Source: Ascarosepion bandense
Lineage: Eukaryota > Mollusca > Cephalopoda > Sepiida > Sepiidae
Length of the DNA stretch: 64,000 bases
Reading direction: 5' to 3'
NCBI GenBank assembly: GCA_037127315.1
Contig: JBBBDQ010000330.1
Span: forward strand, 6,021,501-6,085,500
Part shown: positions 30,260 to 41,429 of the stretch, one piece after another
Layout of the letters: the number at the start of each line of letters is the position of its first letter
Position numbering within the stretch: the stretch's first letter is position 1
Translations under genes and position numbers: made by a program
The notes under the pieces: generated by a model
What the model was told of the DNA's origin: nothing
Databases searched by the model: none
The model's input: the letters and a program-made list of their open reading frames with translations, nothing else

Positions 30260-31560
30260 TTTTCGTAGAAGGTTCTCTTGTGGTCGTTATTTAAATGTCT
30301 CTCTGTCGACTTACTCTTTCGGCGCTTAAGAGAATGGTACGAGAAAGTCACGGGGCCAAGATTCCATCCGGCTTGCGGTTAAGTAACTGGAAGGACGTCG
30401 CTCTTCCGGGGCTCTTTGTTGAACGGAGGGTCTCGTCCTCATTGTATGAATGTGGTTCGGGCCCGAACCCGGGCTCAGGTCCCACCTGAAATAAAATTGT
30501 TTGGAGGTACAGGCAAAGTTTGGAGCGTCGGTCTGGACTTGGTTCCAAAAGACGGTTGTCCGTGAAGGGTAGGGTTGAAGCGTGCGCCACGAATATCTTT
30601 CCTCTCATTCGTAACCGGTTGTAGGTACTCCCCCTCTCTTACATTTCTGTAAGGTGTTCGAGCGCTTTCTCTCTTCCCTCTTGTGGGATGGTGGCAATCA
30701 TCAGGTCTGCAAAGATGTCTGTTCCAGCTGTCCGTGTCATGGGGGAGGGTGTGCTGAGAATGCCACACCTCGAGGTTGGCTTTCCTATGCGTTGACAGGG
30801 TGCTCGATCTTGGAGGGGAGCGTTAAGGACGCCTTCGATAGTCTTACCATCACTCCTCCTCCCTTTTCTCGGCGTGAGCGTCGTTATAAGCGCCGGATTC
30901 AGTCAATATACCTCAGAGTGTGGTGCGGTTTTGAAGGTCATTTATTGGTATAGTGATCTCTAGGGAGCTCTTGGATAGGAAATTAATGGAGGGGGTCGAG
31001 AAGAATCTTCTCTGTGAGTGGCTTGGTTTGTTAGAGACTGAGTTGCGCTCTTTCGAAACTTAGGCGCCAGCGGTGAATTACCTCGGTACCCCTGAGTTTT
31101 CACTTACTTGACGATTGATTCAGAACGTGCTATTTCTCAATGACGTAGGTTTCAGAGGGGGATGGGCGGATTTGGCCGACTGTAATCGGTATGACCTTGG
31201 TTTAGAGGAAACGGTTTTGCACGTCTTCTATCACTGAACTTAAGTGCACACGGTTTTGGACCATATCTGCCAGTTGACAGCATACGTGTGCGATAATGTG
31301 TGCCCCCTCCGTATTCTAGGGTGAGATGAATGGTGTTTCTCACGTTGCTCGCCGGGGTAACGAAGGTAGTTATGGACATCGCAAATGGAGGAAATCTTGC
31401 GCTACGAACATTCTTCTAATCAAGATCATTGGGCATCAGCTCAAGATGAAAATCATAACTGATAAAAAGCGTTTGTTATTGTCAGATTTCAGCGAAATGT
31501 GAGTGAAAGTAGCGAGCTTGGTTTGATGTGACCGGAGTCAGACTTAATTTTCTTTTTTAA
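30260..31560 (+). mobile_element. Degenerate long LINE: RT end, thumb and C-terminal zinc-knuckle region
   Basis: Segments in three frames follow the order of a non-LTR polymerase: SGLRLSNWKDVALPGLFVER (30367 on), RRLSVKGRVEACATNIFPLI (30550 on), then VLPLS, VRVMGEGVLRMPHLEVGFPM (30735 on), and YDLGLEETVLHVFYH (about 31190-31235), where Cys/His pairs normally form a knuckle. The usual form of the second block is 'LSLKGR-EVC---I-P-ILYRL-VLPLP'. Stops and frameshifts are frequent. It is distinct from the two other LINE families here. Confidence 0.7.
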
Positions 31561-32235
31561 GTCTCGTTGGTCAGAATGGAGTGGTTTCCTGTTGAACCGT
31601 CCCCCCGGTTACGATAGACTATTTTTTTTTTACATTGTTAATTTAAGTATTGTTCCTGATCTTTTCTAACATTCTCGATTGTTATGATCCATGTCGAGTT
31701 TCTCAACCTCCCCAGTTTGTTTTTATCTCCCTTTTTCATTTTGGCTGCGTGAGTCTTTGATTTTACCGCCCCGTCATTTATTTATATCCTTTACTCTTCA
31801 CGAGTTAGTGAGCTTTTGTGTATAAGCAGACTACACCGGTCGCTCTTATTTTTATTGGGTTGATGGGTTCCACTAACATGTTATTTTGAGTTCTGTTATA
31901 TTTTAGTTTCATTTTTCTGAGTTCATTCTCCTCATTTCAGATCTCTCTATTTATATATTGAGACATTGTACATGAAGAAATTTTTGTGTCATGGGTGTTT
32001 TGCTATGTTCCCTGTTCATATGTGGTATTGTGGTATATGTAGAATTGAATGGTGATAGAAGAGTTCTTGCGAATGAGTAAATTGTAGTGTGTGATTGGAT
32101 CGTGAACCTGATTAGCTAGGTCTAGGATAGTTAATGTTAACAAGCTCTATCTCACCTCTTCTTCGGCCATGTGCTAATTCTTTTTTTATAACAATAAATA
32201 ACCTCACCGCTTTCTGCTTCTATATTTGTCCTGTT
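31561..32235 (+). other. Probable 3' UTR of the preceding LINE; no gene
   Basis: T-rich sequence with no frame of note, ending in an AACAATAAATAACC-type stretch near 32190. The assignment rests on position only. Confidence 0.4.
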
Positions 32236-32540
32236 GTAAGGATCCAACCCCCTACAGGAAAGTTTATAATTGTAGAACTATTAGACTAAAAAGAACTACA
32301 ATACACATGCCACAGTTTGTGATACAACAATTTTCAACACCCGGTAGAATAAGAAAAAGTAAGGTCGCAATTTTTTATTCTTTGTAGCACTGATAACCTG
32401 TTTTGTGAGTCTAGTTTACTTTTCGTTATCGTGTTAATTGGAATATTTCCACAACTAATACCTTATAAATTTTAAAAGAGTACGCGGTTGTACAGAAATG
32501 ACAAAGAAATACTGAAAGCGAAGAAGACACGTTTTGATCA
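32236..32540. other. No recognisable feature
   Basis: AT-rich; no repeat or coding match seen. Confidence 0.35.
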
Positions 32541-32652
32541 CCAAGGAACTTTACCAAAGTTTGGATTTCCCTTAAAGTTGCTTATCAAGTTGCTAAAAAG
32601 AAGCATGGAATCGTCGAAGAATTAGTCAAGATTTGTGCTCTGGAAGTTGCTT
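32541..32652 (+). pseudogene. hAT-like transposase scrap (ZBED5-type)
   Basis: Codons read SLKVAYQVAKKKHGIVEELV then KICALEVA before a stop. This resembles the 'SY-VA--IAK-KKPHTIGE-LI-PC' block of hAT-derived transposases. Short and partly degraded, so tentative. Confidence 0.42.
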
Positions 32653-32654
32653 AG

Positions 32655-32866
32655 TTGGTTTTATACATCAACCTCAATGGGTTATTTAATGCCGACGAGA
32701 TTTTTACAGTAGATTTGTATGGATAGAATATATATTCTTTGTAAAAAAAAAAAAAAAAAAGTTTGTAGATCAGCTTTCTTTGACGTATTTTTGTAAAATG
32801 GTTTTTGAGAATCAGCCTTGTTGCTGGTATGATTTTTTTTTTCAAAAATGTATTGCTGGTAAACGA
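32655..32866 (+). repeat. Dispersed repeat E, copy 2 (left part only)
   Basis: CCTCAATGGGTTATTTAATG, GATTTTTACAGTAGATTTGT and GATCAGCTTTCTTTGACGTA match 3921-4130 with a poly-A expansion at 32743-32760. Confidence 0.8.
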
Positions 32867-32918
32867 AACAGACTTTGTCAGAATCTGGATTCGTTTTGTC
32901 GATCTTCTTTTTCTTCTT

Positions 32919-33150
32919 TGTGCCGTGCCCCTTCAGGACGTGGGCGATGATAGCCTTTCACATCTTCCTATGCCTTGTAACACCCTTTCTCTTGTTACCC
33001 CACCCAAACCCTGGTCTGCCATCCATTTGCTCAAGCCCATATTTGCTCATGCCATACACTGCTTTTCCCCATCTCCCTATCTATCCTGGGAGTATCAGAT
33101 TCTCCAAGCCTTCCTTCTTTATTACATGCCTCAGATAGTATCCTCAATTG
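32919..33150 (-). mobile_element. LINE 3' fragment ('WFYRRML' family)
   Basis: On + it reads TGTGCCGTGCCCCTTCAGGA, the reverse of the family's 3' end, continuing back through GGCAAACCACATCC-type and ATCCTGGGAGTATCAGATTC (reverse of LIL codons). Same orientation and layout as 46680-47138. Confidence 0.78.
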
Positions 33151-33174
33151 ACATGTGCCGATATATATATATAA

Positions 33175-33445
33175 TCCTTTCACTCCAAGCAAGGTGATAA
33201 TGCCATTAAGACGCTAGGGTTTATTGGCAGTGAAAGAAAGTGAGAAGACTTTAAAAGAAGAGACCAGAAACCCGATCCTAAAATGGAAACAAGTGTGTTG
33301 TATTGTAAACTTTGTTTAAAATAGCCGAAAATTAAGAAAACCGTAGTAAGAGTATCGAAGGAACAGAAGACTAGAGGCAAAAAAAAGTTTATTAAATGCT
33401 CACATAAAGAACGGAGGGCACTTAGACGTGGCGTAATGTCCTGCC
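33175..33445 (-). mobile_element. LINE 3' end, degenerate (jockey/CR1-like tail)
   Basis: CCTTTCACTCCAAGCAAGGT is the reverse of the family tail (CTTGCTCGGGGTGA). The rest is strongly diverged; the right edge is approximate. Confidence 0.5.
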
Positions 33446-33489
33446 CAATCAATTACGACCGAGTACTGAGGTTGATCCTCACTGGGTTC

Positions 33490-33600
33490 AGCACATTTTC
33501 AGCTTTAAAATGCAACAGAACAGGCTGGAATTAGAACTCGGCTCGTTGATTTCATTTTTTGATCAGATAACTGTTATTTAATAATATCCCCATTTCTTAG
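33490..33600 (-). mobile_element. SINE head-like fragment, diverged
   Basis: GGAATTAGAACTCGGCTCG and GATAACTGTTA correspond on - to a degraded box B and start of a tRNA-derived head, similar to 43480-43565. Confidence 0.4.
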
Positions 33601-33609
33601 TTTGTAAAC

Positions 33610-33705
33610 TTTTTACAGTATTACTGTTGCTTTACCTTGCATATATTGTTTGCTTGTTTTATATTATTATTGCCCTGTTCTTTTCTTGTTATTGTTTATT
33701 GCCCT
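33610..33705 (+). repeat. Local duplication, copy 1
   Basis: TATTACTGTTGCTTTACCTT, CATATATTGTTTG and TTGCCCTGTTCTT recur in order at 33925-34040. Confidence 0.65.
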
Positions 33706-33849
33706 ATATGCCACAGAGGAGTCCACGGAGTTAACATAACATAGACGATACTTTTCAGAAGATAAGCAGTTATTGCTCTTCGGTTTCATTTTATTCTAAG
33801 AGTTTTGCCATGCCAACTTAATTAAGTGGTTTACGAAAGTTGAGAGATT

Positions 33850-33915
33850 CTGGCAGCATTTGAATTCCACGCCGGAAAAACGACGTGTATTTTGAGGTTA
33901 ACCACGTGTCGAAAC
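33850..33915 (-). mobile_element. mariner 3'-end scrap
   Basis: CTGGCAGCATTTGAATTCCA and CGGAAAAACGACGTGTATTT match 20219-20283 inside the mariner at 20095-22875. Confidence 0.75.
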
Positions 33916-33924
33916 ATTGTGTAC

Positions 33925-34040
33925 TTTTTGCCATATTACTGTTGCTTTGGCTTATTGTTAATTTGCCTTGCATATATTGTTTGTTCGCTTTATATCATTT
34001 TTGCCCTGTTCTTGTTACTCTTATTGTTTATTGCGAATTT
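33925..34040 (+). repeat. Local duplication, copy 2
   Basis: Second copy of the T-rich block at 33610-33705, with extra sequence (GGCTTATTGTTAATTTG) and the mariner scrap between the two. Confidence 0.65.
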
Positions 34041-34099
34041 TGTTCATTTCGTTGAAAAGTTTTGCTATTTATTTACATTTAACGAAGTCCACTCACGCT

Positions 34100-34175
34100 A
34101 CAGGTTTGTTTTATGAGTGAGATGGTTACATATTCCCCATAAACGCCAATGGCCTGTGTTCGAGCCTGGAAAAAA
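34100..34175 (+). mobile_element. tRNA-like sequence, possible SINE head
   Basis: TGAGTGAGATGG (box-A-like) and GTGTTCGAGCCTGG (good box B) are spaced as in tRNA-derived promoters and followed by an A-rich/TA stretch. No full cloverleaf and no second copy seen in the window. Confidence 0.42.
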
Positions 34176-34890
34176 TATATATCTCTCAAACGCTGATTTG
34201 CAAATCAATTTTTTTTTTCATTTGGAAGAGTGACGGAATATGATCTTCCATCATACGGCTCTATGCTAGACTAAACTAAGTTCAGTAAATATTTATATTA
34301 TATATAATCTATTTTCATGTATACGCGAACCTTGTGATGTCACTTCCGCTTTTACTTAAGAGATGCAGAGAATAAAAGGAAGTTATGAGAATCGAGAAAG
34401 ACGCAGGAAATCATCAGATCGGTTCCGATTTCACGAAGACACACTACAAATTAGTGCGATTTTTCATCTTCAACATGGCTGCTGGTTTACGAACCAGAAT
34501 TCGCTACATTCATTTTATTAATTACTTTGTCAAAAAGGCTAAAAATAATGGAAAATTTGATAAAAAAAAGTAATGGAAATAATGAAAAAAGAAAAATCCA
34601 ACACTCAACAATATCAACTATGAGCAGGGCCACAATGTGCTGACTGTGTTTGGAAAATATAACAGTCCTATCACTCTACATACATAAATAAATTTATATA
34701 TTCAGTTAAATGTAAATTAAAATTAATTCTTGATAATGGCTAAGCGTATAGGCGAAAGTGTTTGGATAAATAAAACATTCGGACAAATTTTAAATAGTTT
34801 ATGTTCTGGAAAAAAATTATAAGATCATATAAGAAATTATATAAAAAAAACTTAACCATAGCATTTTGTCTGTTATTTTTAACGAAACTT
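34176..34890. other. No recognisable feature
   Basis: AT-rich sequence; a 62-codon frame at 34385-34573 is not recognised. Confidence 0.4.
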
Positions 34891-35340
34891 CCATAAAAGA
34901 TGGATTGCTGTCTAAACACACACACATTTAAACTGGTAGATCTACTTTGCACTAAGCTAAACAATGTGCAGATAGGGGCGCAATTTTTATGCCTTGCCAT
35001 GGGGCCACACTCCATAGGTACGCCTATGAGTCATCGTGAGCTGTTGCTAAAAAAGCTCCTTTGTGTAAGGTCGTATTTGCCAGCAAATAATGTATTTGTA
35101 AATATGAGTGCGTCCGTATACCTGGTGGATGGATCATATTCGTTTTTCCTCCGCTTCTGGTTCATTCTTCTCTTTCCTTGCGTATGCTGAGCCACGTATC
35201 TCGCCGTATCGACGCGGCTAAAATGAGAGGTGGCTTTTTCTGAAGCTGAATGGATTGCTTTGTGCCACTCCTTACTTCTTCTCTCCTTGTGGCAAAAAGC
35301 AAATGATGATTCCAATGGAAATTTAACCGCCATCTTTAAC
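34891..35340. other. Unrecognised interval with overlapping open frames and a YY1-like motif
   Basis: Frames of 96 codons (34900-35190, +) and 100 codons (35333-35031, -) overlap and match nothing I know. The - frame begins at ATGGCGG in AAGATGGCGG (35328-35337), which resembles the YY1 site often found at metazoan starts of transcription and translation. Evidence for a gene is weak. Confidence 0.3.
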
Positions 35341-35484
35341 TGAAAAGCTTTAAAAAGAAACTCCAGCTGTTTTTAAAAATACTTTCAGACATTCTTTGCA
35401 CAATACGATCGCCTCTTCTTTCTCTCTTTCAACATCTCTCTCCACGGTGTTCAGTTAAACCCCAAAGACGCACTTACATATAGG

Positions 35485-35486
<2 letters not shown>

Positions 35487-35524
<38 letters not shown>

Positions 35525-35529
35525 TATCA

Positions 35530-35573
<44 letters not shown>

Positions 35574-35620
35574 GCATATATATATATATATATATACACG
35601 CATATATGTAAACACACAGT

Positions 35621-35657
<37 letters not shown>

Positions 35658-35662
35658 TTATT
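35487..35662. repeat. (CA)n/(TA)n compound microsatellite
   Basis: Alternating CA, GT, TA, CGCATA and CA tracts over about 170 bp. Confidence 0.92.
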
Positions 35663-35689
35663 TATTTATGTATGTAAGTATCCTAAGGT

Positions 35690-38470
35690 TTGAGGGGAAT
35701 TTAACAAAATGGTTTCCTTTTTATTTAAACTGTTATCTGAATCATGCCCTCAAGCTTTGGTATAGATTAAATTCATTTAGACCCAAGCGTTCTTTTCTTC
35801 AATCCTGTCTCTCTTGCAGTGTTGTTCTTTCTTTCATTAGACACAGGTTGTTGAAAATTGAATGTTGTGATTTGATTGAACGAGCTTCTATTAAGCATGA
35901 GCTAGATAAATTCTGATTATTTTTCTCTAGTTTTGTTCAGATCAATTTTCATTGACCAAAATCAAACAAATTGTTTTTTTTTTAATTTTTTTGTTTTTGT
36001 TTCGCAAGTTATTTAACAACAAATCGTTTGCATTTTGAAGAACATATTAATTCGAAGAATTAAAGTTATCTTAACTCTCTGGTCTCTGAGAGTTCTGGTT
36101 TTGAAAGTGGAAATTTGGACAAATACATTTTCAATTTTTCTAATGTCACTCTCACAGCAATGGAAAAATTAGTTTTCTCCAGAGGATTGGATGTTTGTGT
36201 TCCTCCTAATAAAATAAGTAAATAATTAATTTTCATTGAGTTTGAACTTCTCTTCTCTCAGTTTAACCCGCATAAACCACTTTCCTCAGATAAGCTCTCT
36301 TTATGCAAGACTAGATTGTAACAGTTTTCTAGTGAATTTTCCTATCCTTCCATCGACCGAAATTTTTTTACTTGACGTACTATTAAGATATCAAAAACTA
36401 TTTATATCACCAAACCTGATAAAGATTTTGGAGTGGTCATTTTATATCGTCATAACTATATTCATAAGATGGAATTTATCCTAAACGATTGGTCCAAATT
36501 CAGGAAATTTGGTCCTACACCCTTGTGCAACTTTCCTGAAACAACTACTTTAGTTTCCGTTTTTTTCACCATATGTTCAGTTTTAGACCCACTGGATTTA
36601 CAGGGTGTAATCGATTTTTATTTTTTCCTCAGATTAGGTCTTTGCAGTGGTGTGCAGTAATATGAATCTATTTTCGGGGAGTACGATGAAATTTGTTGGG
36701 CCTTGAAAATTACTGCGACATCTGTGATTGCATCAGATTTTTATCACGCCCAGACACTGTCGACTAGTTGTCCTACGGCCATTGTCTGCGATAGACATTA
36801 CTCCAAGGAAGCGTACAAAAATTGTAACGTTACACGAACATGTTGTTAAGCGTTACAGAGAGATTGCGGATATTGTTGTCAGTTTTGACATCAAGACGAA
36901 GAAACAAACTGGATACATCAGTCCAAAATGTAAAAGAAAATGCGGTCGAAAGAGAAAAACAACGCCAAAGGTCGACGTATACGTAATCAAGAAAAGTGTG
37001 AAAAATTCTAGGAAGATATTATGTTTCTATTAATTTGCACAAGGTGAACGAGAACAAGTGACAGCACCAACAAAATAGAAGCCAGCAAAAAATACAAAGT
37101 CAGTTGCTCTCTATATATGAGTAAATAATTTCAAATGATGTGTACAGCCGTATTAGACCTGTTGTTTCAAATCTCCGCATGTACGATCTACCAAAGTTAT
37201 ATGAAAATGATGTGTCTCTGAGGCCAATTTTATATATGGTCGGATCCGTATAGCATGAATTGGCTAAATGCTTGACTGAGATTCTCCAAACTGTTTCTGA
37301 ATTATTTTCTTATTGCATTTCGGACTCTTTCAGGTTTTTCGATTTTATCAGAAACTCCGAAATTAACTATGAGGAAAAACGTTTGGTGTCTTTCGACATC
37401 GTTAGTTTCTGTATCAATGTTTCGCTCCAAGACATTCTGGACATCTGTACTGACGCTTTTTCTAAGGGTCACCGGTCTCCTATTCCAATTTGAGAAACTT
37501 TGATCAACTGAGGAAGTAGAGCTTTGATAATATTATGTCTACCCAAGTCGATGGAGTTTCGATGGCAATCCTTTTGTCACTTTTTAGCCAACATTTTTGT
37601 TGGCTTCTATGAGAGTCGGTTATTCGAAAAATGCCGTAAACCTCAAGTATGATCGCGTTATATCGATGGCAAGTTTTCTATCTTCGACTCAACTGACAAC
37701 TCTACGGCTTTTCACACTCAGATCAACACCTTTTATTCCTTACTACAATTTACTATTGAAGGAGAAACTAATTGTACTTTACCTTTCTTGAACGTCCTTT
37801 TTGAATGTAAAGATGGTTTGATTTTTACATCTGTTTATCGCAAATCTACGTTCACAGGCTTGTTCATAAGTCCCGTAAAATCAACCTTATTGCTATACTA
37901 GTGTACCGCACGCTCATGATTGGTTCCCCTGGTACACTAAGTCCGGAGAACATTTATCGTATTCTTGGTGACAATGGACATTCTATGAATGTCGCGAAGT
38001 GCGGGATAGATCGCAATAATAAGCAGTTTAAAGAACTAGCGGTTTTTTTACCTAGTTTCTATCCTATTTATCTCAAGCTTCCGTGGCTGATAGGAGCCAA
38101 ATGCTTGCTGACAGTGTGTCCGCTTGTATTTCTTCGGGGTAGTCAAGTTGCGTCTTGTCTTCGGTACTAGATCTGTATTTCCTTCTTTTGGTAAAGATGG
38201 TCTTTCCCGCTTACAAATTAGTTCTGTAATATAGAAATTAGAATGTCAGTGTAGCACTGAATACATGGGACGGATCAATCCAAGATTGGAAACCAAAATT
38301 AGTCAGCACGTCCCTGCTTATATAAGAACCTAAGTCTTTCTAGGAGAAAAGAAATCAATAAGAGCACGATTTTGCAATTGGCCGGCACTTGATTGACAGT
38401 CCTGACCGTAACGAGGCGTATGGGAGCTGCTAGTTCTCAATGTTGTACAAAACCCTCGTTTTCCAGTTTT
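35690..38470 (+). mobile_element. Decayed Penelope-like element, split by a Tc1-like fragment
   Basis: Collinear pieces of a Penelope-type polymerase: N-terminal FRPKRSFLQSCLSCSVV (about 35780), ITKPDKDFGVVILYRHNYIH (36390 on), NLRMYDLPKLYENDVSLRPI (37170 on), KRLVSFDIVSFCINVSLQDI (37378 on), FVGFYESRLFEKC (about 37595), CKDGLIFTSVYRKSTF (37808 on), LMIGSPGTLSPENIYRILGD (37912 on) and a C-terminal YMGRINPRLETKISQHVP (38258 on) matching the end of the GIY-YIG domain. The KPDK-G-VV motif and the order are diagnostic. Frameshifts and stops occur throughout. It differs from the PLE type at 14390-15182. Confidence 0.8.
36640..37125 (+). mobile_element. Tc1-like transposase N-terminal fragment inserted in the PLE
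   Basis: Frame 36800-37030 reads PRKRTKIVTLHEHVVKRYRE, IADIV, then KQTGYISPKCKRKCGRKRKT and TPKVDVYVIKKSVKNSRK, typical of Tc1-type HTH plus GRKRKT linker proteins. A stop ends it before the catalytic part. The PLE frame stops before about 36640 and resumes about 37130, so this is an insertion that later decayed. Confidence 0.75.
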
Positions 38471-38557
38471 ATTTTTGACTTATTATCATGAGTGGTAATG
38501 AAAAATTTTGTCTTTTCATAGCGATAAAATTTTGTATCACAAATCAAATCTTTACAT

Positions 38558-38560
<3 letters not shown>

Positions 38561-38605
<45 letters not shown>
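38561..38605. repeat. (CA)n(TA)n microsatellite
   Basis: CA then TA tract lying at the tail end of the following SINE-B. Confidence 0.9.
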
Positions 38606-38608
<3 letters not shown>

Positions 38609-38609
38609 A

Positions 38610-38785
38610 CACATAAACACGCATATAGTCATCCACAGACAATCCTGTTTCGTTGTATCACAGCTCGTCAGTACAGTTAGACATACGATTGCTTCTAGCC
38701 AGGATTGAAAACCGACCGAATTGACATCAGTCGGCGAATCTACCTCGAAGCTATGGGCGCTCGGTGAAGGAAGGCGTTTTAGCAT
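38610..38785 (-). mobile_element. SINE-B copy
   Basis: On +, ATAGTCATCCACAGACAATC, TCGTTGTATCACAGCTCGTC and GCTTCTAGCCAGGATTGAAA are the reverse of the SINE-B body. The (TA)n tract lies at its tail end, as in other copies. The head (right end) is preserved to about 38785. Confidence 0.78.
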
Positions 38786-39868
38786 GATATATATAATGTT
38801 CTTTCTCTGACACTGTTAGTGAAAATGTTCCAACATATTAAGGTGTCTCACATACTTATATCATACATCCCAAAAGATGCGTCGAGATGGGTCATCAGTG
38901 ATGTTACTCTTGGATTCATTGGGAGTTTCGGGTCTTTCAACATCAGACTCCCTCGTCCAAGTGACCCAGTCGGCTTTGGTCTCCCGCCAACTCCCATCTC
39001 GATATGAAACTTGCAAACGAGTTAAACGGCAGTATTTATGCTTTTAGAGCAGTTAATGTCATTTTTTGCCACAGCCAATCAGTGTGTAGCAATTATTTTT
39101 TTTTTTTTTTTTTCCAGGACGTCCCCATCTGCCCCATTATTCTTTTAAACAGGTATGTATGAGTTTTTTTTTTTTTTTTCTTCAATACGGGTGTTTTACA
39201 ACACATATGTGTTATCAAGTTATAACTAAAATATTTCTTAACTTAAACACGCTCATTTCCTCTTTAAAATTAGTTATCACTATACTAACGGTAAATTAAG
39301 ATAAACGCTTAAAACATAAAATGCTTGCGACAGAAGACGAAAATTCAATGAAATTAAGGTTGTAACCAACTTGTTAATTTATAAATCTACGTGTAAAAGA
39401 CTAATAAGACTATCTTAAACAATATCATAAAAACGACTAAAAAGTTAACTCATTTCGTGGACTAACACACGTGCGAAAAAAAAATTATAGCGTACGTCCT
39501 TTAAAATTAAAATTCGTATGGAATTACTAAAAAATCACGAAACTAAAAAATTCATAAACTATACATGTAAATGTCTAATAAAATAATACAATTTTTGATT
39601 AACCGTTTACAAAACCTATAATCCCCCCTCTAAATAATTAAATATTTATTTAAATACATATACCGTATATGTATATAGTACACATACAGATACGTTAGGA
39701 CTATTGCAATTGTCACCTGAAAGGGACAGGTATTTTTAATACAATGTTGTTAAAATACTATTTACAAATTGTATACTCCCAAAAAGCAACATATATACAC
39801 CTACGCACGTGTATATGTATAATTACAAATAACTGTCACACGTGTATCATATTTAAAAAAACTTTGAT
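38786..39868. other. Unrecognised block, poly-T tracts, probable 3' UTR of the next LINE
   Basis: 38860-39010 is relatively GC-rich (CTCCCATCTCGATATG) but matches nothing recognised. T runs are at 39087-39112 and 39162-39180. 39500-39868 is AT-rich and would be the 3' UTR of the R2-type ORF on -. Confidence 0.4.
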
Positions 39869-40687
39869 TCAATTTTTAACTGCTTTACCATTCCAGGTGT
39901 CCGCCCTTCTTATCCACAACCAATTCGTTGCTCTTTCTGCAGCATTTGATATATCTCTCAGGGCCTTTCTTTTCGATACTCCTGAAATGCCGATGCTCGT
40001 AAATGCCTTACTCAACGATGTTGCGATAAATCCGCGGCACCCTACTTCAACTGCCTGACATATTGCCTGCCATCCATTAGCTCGGCATGACTCTACGAGA
40101 GGTTGGTATTTGGCTATCTTCTTTTCATGCGTTGCTTCCATATTCTCTTCCCATGGGACTGAAAGTTCCCACATTATTACTTTCTTCGCGGAATTTGAAT
40201 AAATAATAATATCTGGGCGAAGCTTAGTTTCTGCGATATTTGTAGGAAACTTTGTTTGTCTTTCTAAATCAACAAGCAATTGCCAATCCGGTGCAGATAG
40301 CTTTTTAGTTCTACTTATTAGTGCGGACTGTTTCGTGCTACCGGCTTTCACGAAATTAACTCTTTGCCTTTCGGGACTAAATTTATTTGCTTTAATTGCA
40401 TCCGAAATCACTTCAGCTATAACTTTGAGAACTCTGTCATGTCGCCAGCGATAACGCCCTTCGCTTAAGGCTCTAGCACATCCTGACAGTAAGTGTTGCA
40501 ATGATCCTTTACCCCCGCACAGTTGACATGCTGGGGATTCACTTTTACTCCATTTGTGAAGGTTTGATGGACTTGGCAGAATATCATATACTGCTTGGAT
40601 CTTGAATCTAATGAGGTTAAAGTCTGACCTCAATATGTCCGGCCATGTTATACGCCGTCGAACATAATTTTCCCATCTGGATAACAT
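39869..40687 (-). CDS. R2-type LINE C-terminus: CCHC zinc finger and restriction-like endonuclease (272 aa, intact)
   Basis: This is the endonuclease end of a non-LTR retrotransposon of the restriction-like-endonuclease class, which nicks target DNA to prime reverse transcription in the nucleus. Residues 31-45 read QAVYDILPSPSNLHK, then a C-x2-C-x7-H-x4-C finger (C54, C57, H65, C70), GRYRWRHDRVL (77-87), a PD-(D/E)XK-like site (RPD at 157-159, E174 in WELSVPWEE) and VEVGCRGFIATS (213-224). A stop lies only about 30 bp upstream of the ATG, and the reverse transcriptase is missing, so this is most likely a 5'-truncated copy. Yet 272 codons carry no lesion. It may be a young fragment or, less likely, a retained standalone nuclease. 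A related RT piece lies at 11598-12662. Confidence 0.8.
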   Translation of the reverse strand: MLSRWENYVRRRITWPDILRSDFNLIRFKIQAVYDILPSPSNLHKWSKSESPACQLCGGKGSLQHLLSGCARALSEGRYRWRHDRVLKVIAEVISDAIKANKFSPERQRVNFVKAGSTKQSALISRTKKLSAPDWQLLVDLERQTKFPTNIAETKLRPDIIIYSNSAKKVIMWELSVPWEENMEATHEKKIAKYQPLVESCRANGWQAICQAVEVGCRGFIATSLSKAFTSIGISGVSKRKALRDISNAAERATNWLWIRRADTWNGKAVKN

Positions 40688-40887
40688 GTATAAGGAAGGG
40701 TGGATAGAATGCAGGTCTTATATACCTTAACTTTTGTGTCTAGAGATATGCCACGTCGCGATCACAAATGATCGTTCAGTTTGCCAATTCACAAGAATAT
40801 CTCATCGTCAAGCGTGCACGAGTTGTTCAGAGAGCAACCCAAGCATGCGAACCCATCTACAGTACTTAACTTCCGGCCACAAAAATT

Positions 40888-40933
<46 letters not shown>

Positions 40934-41097
40934 TAATGCAGGTTTCATTGAATAATATAGACAAGTTTTGTCTGTTATTTTGTGTAGGATCAGTTCATAC
41001 CGTCTGATATATATATATATATATATATATGCGTGTGTGTATATATACATATATAGACACACACACACACACACCTATAGACACATATACACATGCG

Positions 41098-41128
<31 letters not shown>

Positions 41129-41130
41129 TT
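40888..41130. repeat. Cluster of (CA)n and (TA)n microsatellites
   Basis: CA/TA tracts at 40888-40933, 41007-41032 and 41035-41128, separated by short unique sequence. Tyr/Ile frames on both strands are artefacts. Confidence 0.9.
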
Positions 41131-41429
41131 GGAAATAAGTCATTTCCGCAAACTAGGTTTTAACCTTTTGGTATTTTCAGGCGATTTACAAAAACTGATT
41201 TTTCCGTTTTACAAAATCACGAACAAGGATTTTTACGAACGCACGACTAGAATTTTCAAACCGAAAACTTTCAAAATTTGAGAGGAATTTTACAAGGATC
41301 TTGCAACACTTTCATCCATGTTTGTATTGTCCTAGTATGTATTTATAGATATGATTATATTTGATCTTTTATTTAGTCATTTTTCTTTGTTCTGGAAACA
41401 ACATAAAAGCTAACTTATCCTCTTGGTAC
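41131..41429. other. No recognisable feature
   Basis: AT-rich; no repeat match seen. Confidence 0.35.
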
